A stretch of 64,000 nucleotides of DNA, from contig JAJLTO010000006.1 in the NCBI GenBank assembly GCA_030568195.1, forward strand, positions 868,001-932,000, read 5' to 3'. The stretch comes from Dipodascopsis uninucleata var. uninucleata (lineage: Eukaryota; Ascomycota; Lipomycetes; Lipomycetales; Lipomycetaceae). The notes under the pieces are model-generated. The model did not search any database, was not told the DNA's origin, and was given only the letters and a program-made list of their open reading frames with translations. The position numbers and the translations under genes were made by a program. This document shows, one piece after another, positions 23,050-33,691 of the stretch (the stretch's first letter is position 1; every line of letters begins with the position of its first letter).

Positions 23050-23837
23050 ATGTCTTTTCCAATGTCATTATTGAGAAGCAATTTTCTTAAAGTATTCAAA
23101 CAGAGTGAATGGTCTCCTTTGTCTCTGACTCATTTTCGAGTCAGCGTGCAAGATTTTATTCGACCACCGAATTCGAGACTATCCTTTTCGACAATTTCTA
23201 AGAGATCTAGTATTACAAGATATGCTCGCCCGACCACCAGATTGGTAGTTGAATGCCAGAAAGTCATATATTACACTCGAAGATTAGAATCATCGAAGAA
23301 TTTAGAAGAATTTCCTCCTGCAAAGATTTATAAGTACGAAGATGTGAGTATATTACTGGTGCGAGAGCATGTGGCCTCCTATTGTGCTCATCATTTCGGA
23401 GCGTTAGGATCAAGTGGATATACATTAATCATCAATTATTCGTAATAGATTAAGCAGTTATCAACCAATCCCAAGGTAGACGTTATCCTTGTTGACGTAC
23501 GTGAGCCGATCGAACTAGAAAGAGAAGGATTTATCCCGACAGCAATTAATATCCCTTACAAGTCTTCTCCACATGCTCTTTCTCTGTCTGAAGAGCAGTT
23601 TGAAGAACAATTTGGCTTCCCGAAACCATCTAAAGAGAAAGAACTGATTTTTTATTGTCTTGGAGGTGTGAGAAGCAATTTCGCTCAAGAACTTGCCGGT
23701 TCTTTTGGATATCAAAAGTGAGTATCTTAATATCGAAACTCCTTACACAAGTATATTCTAATTTTACTCATTCTAGGCGTGGCGATTACTCTGGATCATG
23801 GGAAGATTGGATTGAAAAGGAAAAGCTTTCCAAGTAA
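23050..23837 (+). CDS. Rhodanese-domain protein (Rdl-like sulfurtransferase)
   Basis: Three exons, 23050-23343, 23449-23717 and 23777-23837, give about 207 residues. The N-terminus is rich in Ser, Arg and Leu with few acidic residues and looks like a mitochondrial targeting sequence. The rhodanese domain follows: VDVILVDVREPIELEREGFI, then INIPY, then the active-site loop CLGGVRS with the catalytic Cys, and a C-terminal YSGSWEDWIEKE. The persulfide-forming Cys and the following CxxGxR loop are intact. Single-domain enzymes of this kind are the yeast Rdl1/Rdl2 and the human TSTD family, which transfer sulfane sulfur. The second exon is entered through a TAG acceptor. It converges on RRP36 with a 93-bp gap. 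Confidence 0.85.
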
Positions 23838-23930
23838 GTTAAGGCTTTATAAACGTATATGTACGTTGATGAAGTCCAAGTACGACAAATGTCACTTGCA
23901 ATATATATGTAAAAAAACATTTTAATACAC

Positions 23931-24779
23931 CTATTCTGCCGATCTTCGTTGTAAAGGTAGCCTTTTCTTCTCTTTGCTTGCAACTTTCTTCCGTCTCTTT
24001 TGGATAGCTTTTGTGACGTCTGACTTCTTCATTTGTGCAAATTTCTCCGTTAAGACGAGCTTGCGTTTATCAGCTATAAGTTGTAATTCTCATGTTAGAT
24101 AAACATTCATTCTCAAGTATAAACACCACAAACATAGCAACACGAACCTCTCTTTAAATAGAATGGCCTCTTTCCTTGTTTTACGAGTTCTCGCTCTTTT
24201 GCCTCGTACTCTTTCAAAACCCTATGTTCGAACTCCTTTCTTTTCGACGTTTGCAGTTTCGATTCCTGAAGAAATGCTGTGTTAATAACCAGTAATTCTA
24301 ATATTTAATACCACTTATACGAATTAATTTTCATGCACATTGAATAGACTTACCAATGACTGATATTGCTTCATGAGACGCTCTGCGTCGTCTAGATTCT
24401 TTGTTTTCTTGATCTGTTCTCCCAATTCTTTGAGTTCCTGCTCACGGTAATTGTCGATGAATGAATAGTTTTTTCGAAACTGAGCTTCATTAAACTTGCC
24501 TGATAGACTCTCAAATCGTGGATCTCGCCTAGCTATCTTAGGGGTTTCTACTATTTCTCTATATCTTGAAACTGGCTTCTTCGAAGATATTTCCTGTGGT
24601 GCATGCTTTGATTTTCGCCGCCTCTCATTGCTCTCTGCATCTTCTTTTGTGTCATCATCATCGTTCGAAAAGAATTCATCACCATCATTATCTTCATCTT
24701 CGACGCCAAAGAAGACGTCTGCCTTCTTTAACTTCTGGGACGAACCTCTCTTGACCGTACCCTGCTCTTTTCGAGACAT
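23931..24779 (-). CDS. RRP36: rRNA biogenesis protein Rrp36
   Basis: Three exons, 24779-24354, 24265-24148 and 24073-23931, give about 228 residues. The protein starts with an acidic patch, then the family core SKHAPQEISSKKPVSRYRE, then RRDPRFESLSGKFNEAQFRKNY. Charged helical segments follow, ending in a very basic tail (KAIQKRRKKVASKEKKR). This order matches Rrp36, a nucleolar component of the 90S pre-ribosome needed for early cleavages leading to 18S rRNA. The second intron has donor GTTCGT, and the phase (G then CT) restores an Ala. About 73 bp upstream of the start lies TGAAAAATT (24852-24860), similar to the RRPE element of ribosome-biogenesis genes. Confidence 0.88.
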
Positions 24780-24967
24780 TTTTAATACTAACAGAAGATC
24801 AGCTCGTATGCTACAGTGAAGTTTTTACAATACAATCAAAAGTTAGTGTACTGAAAAATTGGGCATGCAAATGGGACATCTAAAAGTATAATTTATATGC
24901 ATCAGAACATAAGCACACACAATTAATTGCTCTAACAATACAGCATTTGTATATAAGCAAATGATAT

Positions 24968-25941
24968 CTAAAAGTTATCTACAACTTCCTCTTCCACTGA
25001 TTTCGTGATATCAGATCTAGAATATACTCTAGAATAGTTAAGATGGTTGCAGTTGTTGAATTCAGTAATAACTCCCCAGTCAGCATATTTGCCTTCGTTA
25101 TCAGTTCCAGACAAGACGCCATCTTTAAACCCAACGTTTACAATGGTTATGGAAGTATTATTGAGCCCTCTGTTAATTCGTGAAGTAGGAATAGAATCCG
25201 CCAATTCATAGCTACGTTCTTTAATTAAATGATGTACCAGGTTTGAAATGGAACCTAGATACATTATCTTAGCAAAACAGTACTCTCTAACATAAACATG
25301 AGCAAATTTTGATCCGATTAAAAACCCACCTCCATGCGAAAACAGAGCAACACGCCTTAGTTTACGCTCTCGCGCTTCTTTCAGTAAAATATCCCATCCC
25401 TCTGATAGTCGCAGCCTGAGAGCAGCAGGCTCTTCCCCAAAAGAGTCCCAAGTCTTACCCAGTGCTGCCAATAATTTCTGGACCTCTTTAGCAGTCTTCC
25501 CTTCGTATTCATCAAATCCACGTTCTCTGAACAGATGTGTTTCATGAATAAGATCATTAGGAAGAGAATCTGTCTGTTTCCCTAGAGCGTTATCTCTTGT
25601 TTGTAAGCATCGCGAGGAGTCACTACTCCAAACTGAGTTGAACTGAATATCACGAAGGACTTCCCCGCATAATTTTGCCTGACTGATGCCGGTATCATTC
25701 AAAACAGTGTCTATAGAACGTCAACCAGAGTTTATTCTAAAAGGGGGCTACATATCACTAATCCAGTGTACATACTCATCTGTCCTTGAATTATATGGCG
25801 TAAATTTGCATCTGTTTGGCCATGTCTGATAACGAATACCTGTACCGACCACTCTTTATTTTCTTCAAAATCATCCACAAATTTAAGAAGCTCCAATACG
25901 TTTACTTTAGTAGATGTATTAATATAACGGGATCCTGACAT
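24968..25941 (-). CDS. Histidine phosphatase, phosphoglycerate mutase-like
   Basis: Two exons, 25941-25776 and 25710-24968, give about 302 residues. The RHG catalytic motif is VFVIRHGQTDAN. The joined junction gives QGQMNTVLNDTGISQAKL, the usual substrate-loop pattern of the superfamily. Further motifs are SSDSSRCLQT (second catalytic Arg region), HLFRERGFDEYEGKT and SHGGG with the second catalytic His. The overall pattern is that of small-molecule or sugar-phosphate phosphatases such as the yeast YOR283W/TIGAR-like group, rather than glycolytic mutase. The substrate cannot be told from sequence. The C-terminal 100 residues carry a less conserved extension. Confidence 0.8.
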
Positions 25942-27723
25942 TTGAAAAGAGAGAGAACGTTGCAGTTCACTTTATCAGTAAATTTTAAGCGAAGTAGTTG
26001 CTTTCACTTGGAGAAATTACTGATTAGTTGGGACAGTACGAACGGTACACATTCAACGAAACTTAATAGGAACTGCTTCTGAAACGACTTTGTTTCTGTG
26101 CTAGTCTGTCAAGCAGTACTTGATACAATGAAAAGCCTTTAAGAATATATATGTCTATTTGTAAAATAAAAGCGATAGGCATGCCAAGCGTTTCATGAGA
26201 GTTCCATTAGACATGACTCTTTTTACATGGTATATGGTATGATTTCTATTCGAAGGGTTTGCTATTACTATCGAAACAATATATATAATCAATGACACTT
26301 ATCAAAGCATAAGATAAATTTGTAACAATGTGTCTACTTTGACAAAGTCCAAAGTGTACTAATCTATATCTCAAAATCTTAACCAGAAAGTAACATTATC
26401 AGGTTAAGCTAACAGAAAAGCATTTGAATATAAAATTCAACAAGAGAGCACAATATTAAGAAAGATTGGCCTCCTGTTCATGAAATAAAAAATGATAAAT
26501 ATGATAAACAAGTCAATAAAAATTAAACCAAACGCCTAAAAGGATACGTTTTGTATTTAAAACGTCCCACCATTATTCCACCACCATTTATTACTTGTTG
26601 CAGCACCGAATAATGAACATCTAGGAAACTGGCATACAAAAAATACTATCCATATCTCTAACTAAACGAACGACAGAGTCGGATACAGCAAGAGAGATTT
26701 TTGTTCTCGACAGAGAAGACTGCCATGGCCATCATTGAACTATCAGGACAGGAAGATTCAAAATTGCCAAATATTAGCACTCCTGAGAACTAACATTCAC
26801 CCATCCCTCGTCAATTGCTTGAATATCGACGAAATAATGATAGTCTGCTTAAAAGTTGTTCGAAGTTTGTACACCCGATAGATAATAAGAAGCGCGCTCA
26901 CAGATTACCTTAACATGAGTAGGGAAGTACATGTAACAAGCCATGAAAAGCATTGAGAGCGAGATCATAAAAAACATATCTGGGAAAGAAGTCAGAATAA
27001 TATTCTTAACTATAAGAAGAAATAGTCCAACATGTACAACTATCCAATAGTCTATGGTTTCATTGACTCGATATATATATTCACTTACTCAATATCATAC
27101 GCTCAGTACGAGTCAACATATACAACGGAAGCGTAACATAGTACTGGTATTTGTATCTCTTCAACAGCTGTAGGCCCATCATCTTGCGCTAGCAGTATTC
27201 TTTATTTTATAGAAAATTACTCGATATAAAATCACAGTCGAATGAATGAGTAGAGATAATTTGCCTTTTATTGTCCTCTAAGAACAGGAGGCAAGAAATT
27301 ACAGAAAATCGACCTGATTTTTGCCTCCTGCCAGTTTGCTACGGAGAGTTAGTCCTAACGAATTAAGTTTTGGATGGCTGTGCTACATCTCCATACCCTA
27401 TACTATATACACCTTACCCATACACACGCCCGAACGCGTCTAGGGAAAACTTCAATCATTGACAACATATGAAGACGTAAATTAACATAGATGGAACAGA
27501 GCATCCATACTTGGAATTGAAATGAAGGTGATATAGCTCGGGTCAGAAATGGATAATATAGGTAAGTGATTAACATCGTCTTCTCTTTAGTAAAAAATAT
27601 AGAATCTGGAATTCATGGCGATCCATAGTGGTATTAACGTATATCGCTGAGCAGAATATTCGCCCTTAAAGAGAACAAGGATCACTCCTCGAGAAAAGAT
27701 CTCAAGTGCCGTAAATATCCTTC
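25942..27723. other. Gene-poor stretch of about 1.8 kb between divergent genes
   Basis: Lies between the histidine phosphatase gene and the CENP-I gene. All frames are closed by frequent stops. The most structured piece is the hairpin at 27285-27330, listed separately. I recognised no spliceosomal, RNase P or tRNA gene. Confidence 0.5.
27285..27330. other. Strong intergenic stem-loop
   Basis: CAGGAGGCAA at 27285-27294 is perfectly complementary to TTGCCTCCTG at 27321-27330. Three further pairs (one G-U) extend the stem to 13, leaving a 20-nt loop. A competing 6-bp partner, TTGCCT, lies upstream at 27261-27266. It could be a structured RNA or a protein-binding palindrome. Confidence 0.5.
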
Positions 27724-28873
27724 ATGGAGGTACGTGATAGGCTGAGAAGTATTCAAATATGTATTGAATACTAATTGTAACCTGGCTACCACAGCGCTCA
27801 ATAACCCTATATCAAAATCAGATGCTGCAGACAGTCTCTCTTTAATAACAGTTCATGTATATGAATATGGCTTGTCAGCTCGTGATTTGGAGCTTGCTAT
27901 TGAATTACTTACAAGACCTGCACATATTCATACATCTCAAAAACTTCAGCTCCTGAAGATGCTTTTTCCGCGAGATAAAGTTGCTGATGACATCGTCTTG
28001 AGAATATCTGGATGTCTTGGTGTTGGTAAAGGCAAGGCCGATATGGCTGTACAGGTCAGTTTTTCCTTCAGACTCGGGCTGTGGCAATTTTTATCTTTTC
28101 ATGTAATCTCATTATTCAATACTGATCTACCTTAAATTGGCAGGTGCAATTGCTACGATGGATAGTATTGATGTATCCATTTCTGCGATCCAAGAACTCT
28201 CTCTCTCGACTATATAATATATTCTTCGCCTTTTTGTCATTCGAGTCGTTAAGGTAACCTCTCTGTATATGCTTTGAAAGCGCATCAGCTAATCAATCAT
28301 GTAGACCTTGGATTTGTCATATTTTATATCTGATAACTACTAGAAAAGATGTTGTACCTTGGCGCGTTCAGTACTTGTAAGTGAAATTTGGTGGTATAAA
28401 CTGCCTTAAACGAGTACTATGCACTATACTAATTTGTATGATATACCAATAAAAGACTTCAGTTGCAGCGAAGATGTCACGAGTCACAACACATAGTTGG
28501 ATTGCTAATGCTCTATAGAGATTTTTTTCCTGATATTCAGTTAGATAGAATGCCTACTCCTAAGCAAGCAATATTTGATTATCCTAGTCAACAATTTTTG
28601 AAAATAATTCGTGAAATCAATGAAATTGAGATTTCGAAGGAAGATGAGCTTTCTATGGGTCTTCTTTCACCTACAAAGCGCAGAAAGATTTGCTCTCTAA
28701 AGAGTCAAGATAAGGATTATAAGTCGTCTGTATCAGTTCAAGAACTCTCAGCACTATCAACATTTGTTACCACTCTTAGCCGAGATCAGCGCAAGCTTGT
28801 TTCAACTAGATACAGAGAATTGATATCTTCAGGTCTTGTCAAACAAGTTTTATTTAATGACAGCGCACGATAG
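27724..28873 (+). CDS. MIS6: Kinetochore protein CENP-I (Mis6/Ctf3), short form
   Basis: Five exons, 27724-27760, 27795-28054, 28144-28253, 28305-28376 and 28456-28873, give about 298 residues. The family core is clear: YEYGLSARDLELAIELLTR, KLQLLKMLFPRDKVADDIVLR, GCLGVGKGKADMAVQ, LLRWIVLMYPFL, LSRLYNIFFAFLSFESLRP, WICHILYLITTRKDVVPWR and GLLMLYRDFFPDIQL. CENP-I is part of the inner kinetochore CCAN with CENP-H and CENP-K. Known homologues run to about 650-750 residues. Here two stops end the frame after the N-terminal HEAT-like half, and 630 bp downstream show no coding signal. Exon 1 is short and its 34-nt intron is tentative. The last intron needs an AAAAG acceptor to keep frame. Confidence 0.8.
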
Positions 28874-29508
28874 TAACTAAATATCATAAAACTGTTTAGT
28901 AAAAGAGAATCTTAACTTCTCATTTTACTACATAGAACTATGTACTTACCATATCCAAATCTCTATTTTTCTTTTGTTGTAAGTCATTTATCATTTGCAT
29001 ACACAATATTACGACTGTAACTGCTACGTCACTAGCATTCTAACATTAAATTATTTATACGTGAGATTATTGTAAAACAATGTATATTAAGGTACAAAAT
29101 AATCAAGTCACAAAATCGGATTTATCTAGACTTGTATCTGCCATAAAAGAAAAAAATTATATGACAATGTTTTCAAATACTATTTAAAAAAATTCCGAAC
29201 TCCACAATTACATAAAAACTGACGCACTAGATATTTATGCGAATATTCGTATTTTGAGAATCCAGTGTCACTACTATTGTATAATGTCTGCAAAATTCTT
29301 CAGATTCTTCAGACAATTTCGCCGTTTAATGAATTCTAGCGTTTCAAAAATAATTCATATGTATGATTGAGTAGATTTTATGATAGTCCACCAGAATTGA
29401 AGACCAACGTAACGAATTATGCAAAATGTATCATATACTTAAGTATAGAAACAATAACTTGGACGGGCATCTGCACTCAACTTAGGACACCTTAGATACT
29501 AATCTTTC
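28874..29508. other. Intergenic, convergent 3' ends of MIS6 and SIS1
   Basis: AT-rich with stops in all frames. I looked here for the missing C-terminal half of CENP-I and see no trace of it. Confidence 0.55.
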
Positions 29509-30809
29509 TTACAAGATTTTTTCAAGTTCCTCCTTCTGTTTTTGTGTTAAGGATGTCGGAAAGTTAACCTTGACGACAATCTCGAGGTCACCTCTCTTAC
29601 CGGGTGACTTGCTAATCGGCATACCTCGTTCAGGATAACGAATAACATGACCAGGCTGAACAGGCAACCTATTCTCAATCTTGAGCTTCTTGCCATCAAT
29701 AGTACCAATAACCTTTGTGAATCCTAAAAGTGCCTCCTTGAGCGTCAGCTCCAGAGTCATAGTCAGATCGTTGCCATTTCTCTTGAACTGAGGATGAGGC
29801 TTCTCTTCAATGACAAATACAACATCTTGGTTACGACCATCAGGTTGCAAGTCACCTTCACCAGCAAATGTTAATTTAGTTCCTGCTTTCCAGCCAGGCT
29901 TGATATTTATGGACAATATCTTGTCTTCTTGGCCGTGCGCTCGTCGTCGTTTGATCTTCATCTTCTTCGTGACGCCTGTCGCTAATTCCTCTAGCGTCAG
30001 CGGCAATTTAACCGTATAAACACTGTTTTCTCTTGGACTCGACATGCCATCCATGCCATCCATGCCATCCATACCACTCATGCCACCCATTCCGCCCATT
30101 CCACCACCGCCCATTCCACCACCACCCATTCCACCGCCAAAACCAAATGGACTTCCGCCACCCATTCCACTAGAAGAGAATCTCATCTTTGGGCCAGAGC
30201 CACCATGCCCACCGCCAAATAGACCAGCCAGTTCTGGATCATTTCCAAAAGATGAGAAGAATACATTCATAGGATCGTTAGGAGTAAATCCGCCGAAAGG
30301 AGATCTTCCATTAGTAGAGAATCTGAATGTTCTAGCTCCGCCTCCTCCGCCTCCTCCAGGGAATGAACCAGAGTAACCACCCGGGAATCCTCCTGCAAAG
30401 CCACCTTCGGCACCATCGCCGCCAGTATTATCCTCCGGAACTCCTCCATGAAGGACGAATTCTAAGCCATATTGATCATATAATGCTCTCTTATTTGAGT
30501 CTGAAAGAATTTCATAAGCCTGAGATACATCTTTGAACTTTTCGGCTGCCTATATCCCATGAAATCGGTTAGTATCGTTCATCACTAAATCCATCGATGA
30601 TATGTCAATCCCTATGTAGAGAGTAATACTGTGCCCATTCACTCTCTAGCCTTCATTTATTAATATAGGTGTCTTCTTACCTTTGGATCATCGCCTGCTT
30701 TATCTGGATGATATTTCAGCGCTGCCTTTCTGTAACCTTTCTTAATCTCAGCATCTGATGCTGTTGGCTTTACTTCTAGTAAATCGTAGAGCTTTGTCTC
30801 TTTAACCAT
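29509..30809 (-). CDS. SIS1: Class B J-domain protein, Sis1/Psi1-type Hsp40
   Basis: Two exons, 30809-30681 and 30549-29509, give 389 residues. The J domain starts at the N-terminus ([12 protein letters not shown]) and has the HPD tripeptide in [13 protein letters not shown] Gly/Phe-rich and then Gly/Met-rich region follows, including three tandem Met-Asp-Gly-type units. There is no CxxCxGxG zinc domain. The two C-terminal beta domains are intact ([50 protein letters not shown]). This is the layout of Sis1/Psi1/DNAJB1, the main nucleocytoplasmic Hsp70 co-chaperone. The single intron falls after the J-domain helix III start. The protein probably works with cytosolic Ssa-type Hsp70. Confidence 0.93.
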
Positions 30810-31555
30810 CGTCAATACAGACTTTTGCTTTAATTTGCAATATATCTATTGTTTGTGAAATCAACCACAATCTTTTTTCAATTATCTAGAGATAATTCGA
30901 AGAGTATATATAAAATACGTGTGTGTACATGTATATTAGCACTATATAAGTATAAATATCGATTAGGCTGGCATTGTCTCGAAATCACCTTTTCTGCCGG
31001 GCACTTAACTAGCAGCTTCGCGAAACTTCCATAAAGTTTTGACGATCATACCCTTACCCGATATATAAAATTTCCTATTCCGGCAAGTGTGCTATTACAT
31101 AATATATACGTAAGGCATTCTACACGAAAATAGTCACTTGCTCCAGCAGTAATTTGAGGTTTGTTAGAGGAGGTGTTTATTTCTAGTATACAACTGAAGG
31201 TTCAAGGATTAAAACAAAAAGTGATTAGATAACCAGTTATATACCTAGTATATAACAAATACTCGAAATATTTGATATACAAAAAAGAATCAGATTTTGA
31301 AGAAATCAAGGAGTGACAAACGGACAAAAAAGTAGTAGAGATAATCACAATGGAAAGTAGAACTGGTAGTGAATATAAAATAGAAACGATCACTGGTGTG
31401 AATGAAATACGAGCGACCAATAGATATTTAAAAAATGGTCAAGGTGAACGAAAAACAGAACATATATGAAGACATTATCAGCTCATAACACTAACATACC
31501 AAATACTGTACAAACTAAAAGAGGAAAACAAAAAAAAATAAAATTAAACAAAATT
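30810..31555. other. Intergenic between SIS1 and the RFX gene
   Basis: Holds the SIS1 promoter and the 3' region of the RFX gene, both on the minus strand. AT-rich. No gene seen. Confidence 0.5.
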
Positions 31556-33691
31556 TCACAATATTATAGAACCATTTGTATTTCCATTATCCGTATTTGT
31601 ATCTTTTTCTATATTATCATTAAAAGCTGTACCAGGAAATCCAAAATCTTCATTTGATTCCTCTGCTGTAGTTTGTAAACTTGCAGACATGGAATCTGAT
31701 TCTGCAGTTGGTGTAGAATTAAATTCCTGCATTGGAATGAAATCGGTGGATAGAAATCCACCTTGTTCTGCGATCCACGCGATCCATTCGTCTATCCAGC
31801 AACGTACCATCCACCAAGCACCGAATGCCTCGCCTCCGTTCAAAGTAATTTCTCGTAGAGCAGCAGTAAGTGCGCCATTCATGTAAAGTAAGAACATGCG
31901 AGCAGATGTATCAGGAAATTGAGCTGGAAGGTTCGTGAGATACTGAGCCCACTTTTCTATTATTCCTTCACCCGTCGAGTCTATATTTGATTCTAACACA
32001 TTTCCCTCAGACTCTGCGGTAGCTTCTCCATGTTTACTTCCTGATATATCATTGTGCATTTCATGCTCATTCACCTCTGAATTCCTCTGCCTGAAAGAAG
32101 GGCTAGATTTTTCCGATGACATTCCTCTTAGGGAATCTGACCTCAGCTTGTCATTAACCGTGCTATCAGAAATATTGAGAAGTACAGCAACGTCCTCACT
32201 TATAATCTTTAAAGCACGAGAACCACCACAAGGAACTTCACGAAGCACAATAGACTTTGCATCAACGAATTCCATCCAGTCCTTAAGCATGAGTTGTCGC
32301 TCCAGAGGATTAGCCAAGATCTTCGCCGCAGCGTTTGCAGTCTCATTCACTCGTAGTAGTCGTCCAATTAAGTTGGAAAATGCATAGGCAGGGCGTAATT
32401 TGACTTGAACAAAAGCCTGAGGTAAAGATTTAAAGGCAGTAGAGATATTCTGTGGTAGAGCCATAGATAGAGATCGCAGAGCAACGAGAACGTTAGTCGG
32501 AACTGCCTGCAATGCCAATGGCGTGAGCATACGAATCATTTCTTTGTACATAATCCAATCGCAACGTTGTATCCATACAAGGATTCCCGGAACTTTTAAT
32601 AATCGTTGAACAGGCATTGTGAGTGTTCCGTGAAATGATGACAATGTATTCAAAAATTGCTTTAGATGCATAAATCTCACGGCGTCTAATAATGACGAGC
32701 AATGCGACTTGCAGAGTGCAGCCAAGATTGCAACAGAGTCTTTGTCAGTTCCAGCTGGCGCATAATCCTCAATATTAGGTAAAATCAAAGATCCTAAAGG
32801 CTGAGGTGGTGTAGTCAAGGACTCACGTAGGAAGTTGAGACTGGGAATAGCAAATGCATCAAGCGATTGTACATTATCCTCGACATAGAGCCCTCCCGTT
32901 ATATTACGATCATATTGTATTGGATCATTCTTGTTTGCTTTTTGGAGATCTGGCATTATTCTGCTGGGACTCGTGAGATTCTTGTCTGACCGATTATTAT
33001 GACCACCGTTCTGGCTGATACCAGTCATAGAACCTGACTCGAAATTATCTTCGTTTCCCAGAAGATCTGGCGACGACCTATTTTCATCTTGAGGTGTGCC
33101 ACCATCGACAGATGAAATAGAATTCGTAGGAACTGACGTGTCGCCTAAAATTGTTATGCCACAGTAATGGTACTTCGAATGGCCACGGACACCGAGACGT
33201 CGGGTTTTGATGTCCGGAAAGATAGCTTTAACTAATTTACCAAAAGCAGCCGGATTCATTGGCTTAATCATTTGTTGAGCACACGTCTCCACATAACGAG
33301 CATATATACGATTCCTGGGAATAGCACTATGTGCTGAAAGCTGGCAAGATTTCATCAGCCATACCATACCAAACGTCTGTCGACTTCGTTCAGAGATGGA
33401 TATTGATATAGAGTTCGCCTCTTCTTGCCGAATTCGCGCGGCCATTTCTTCTACTGGCTGTGGCCTCTGTAAGTATTCTTCCGCTAATCGTCTTAGCTCA
33501 TGATCACCGTCGTCACTAAGGCCAGAAGACTTCCGCTTTCTAGACGATCTATGTGCAGGTGAGTTACTGTGAGAAAGAGACATGCTACCAGGAGCTGCTC
33601 CATAATTAGCAGTAGCAACTGCCACGAGAGAAGCCTCATCATTGGCATCTAGCTCTATGGAGGCCGCCTGAGATGTGAGTTGAACCTCCAT
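31556..33691 (-). CDS. RFX1: RFX-type winged-helix transcription factor
   Basis: An intronless gene of 711 residues. The RFX DNA-binding domain spans about residues 107-183: VWLMKSCQLSAHSAIPRNRI, YVETCAQ, NPAAFGKLVKAIFPDIKTRR and LGVRGHSKYHYCGI. The last two pieces hold the residues that read the X-box (GTTGCC inverted repeat). A basic bipartite cluster (RSSRKRK) near residue 50 may direct nuclear import. The region from about 310 to 490 matches the extended helical domain seen in Crt1/Rfx1 and Sak1. The last 70 residues are Ser/Asp-rich. Fungal Rfx1 represses DNA-damage and ribonucleotide-reductase genes or controls the cell cycle. Which of these holds here cannot be told. It is divergent from YOP1 with a 985-bp gap. 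Confidence 0.92.
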   Translation of the reverse strand: MEVQLTSQAASIELDANDEASLVAVATANYGAAPGSMSLSHSNSPAHRSSRKRKSSGLSDDGDHELRRLAEEYLQRPQPVEEMAARIRQEEANSISISISERSRQTFGMVWLMKSCQLSAHSAIPRNRIYARYVETCAQQMIKPMNPAAFGKLVKAIFPDIKTRRLGVRGHSKYHYCGITILGDTSVPTNSISSVDGGTPQDENRSSPDLLGNEDNFESGSMTGISQNGGHNNRSDKNLTSPSRIMPDLQKANKNDPIQYDRNITGGLYVEDNVQSLDAFAIPSLNFLRESLTTPPQPLGSLILPNIEDYAPAGTDKDSVAILAALCKSHCSSLLDAVRFMHLKQFLNTLSSFHGTLTMPVQRLLKVPGILVWIQRCDWIMYKEMIRMLTPLALQAVPTNVLVALRSLSMALPQNISTAFKSLPQAFVQVKLRPAYAFSNLIGRLLRVNETANAAAKILANPLERQLMLKDWMEFVDAKSIVLREVPCGGSRALKIISEDVAVLLNISDSTVNDKLRSDSLRGMSSEKSSPSFRQRNSEVNEHEMHNDISGSKHGEATAESEGNVLESNIDSTGEGIIEKWAQYLTNLPAQFPDTSARMFLLYMNGALTAALREITLNGGEAFGAWWMVRCWIDEWIAWIAEQGGFLSTDFIPMQEFNSTPTAESDSMSASLQTTAEESNEDFGFPGTAFNDNIEKDTNTDNGNTNGSIIL

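Noticed and set aside
26680-26750. Stretch with CAGAGAAGACTGCCATGG that recalls U6 snRNA
   Set aside because: The U6 core (ACAGAGA, then AGCATGGCCCCTGCGCAAGGA) is not present. Only chance words match.
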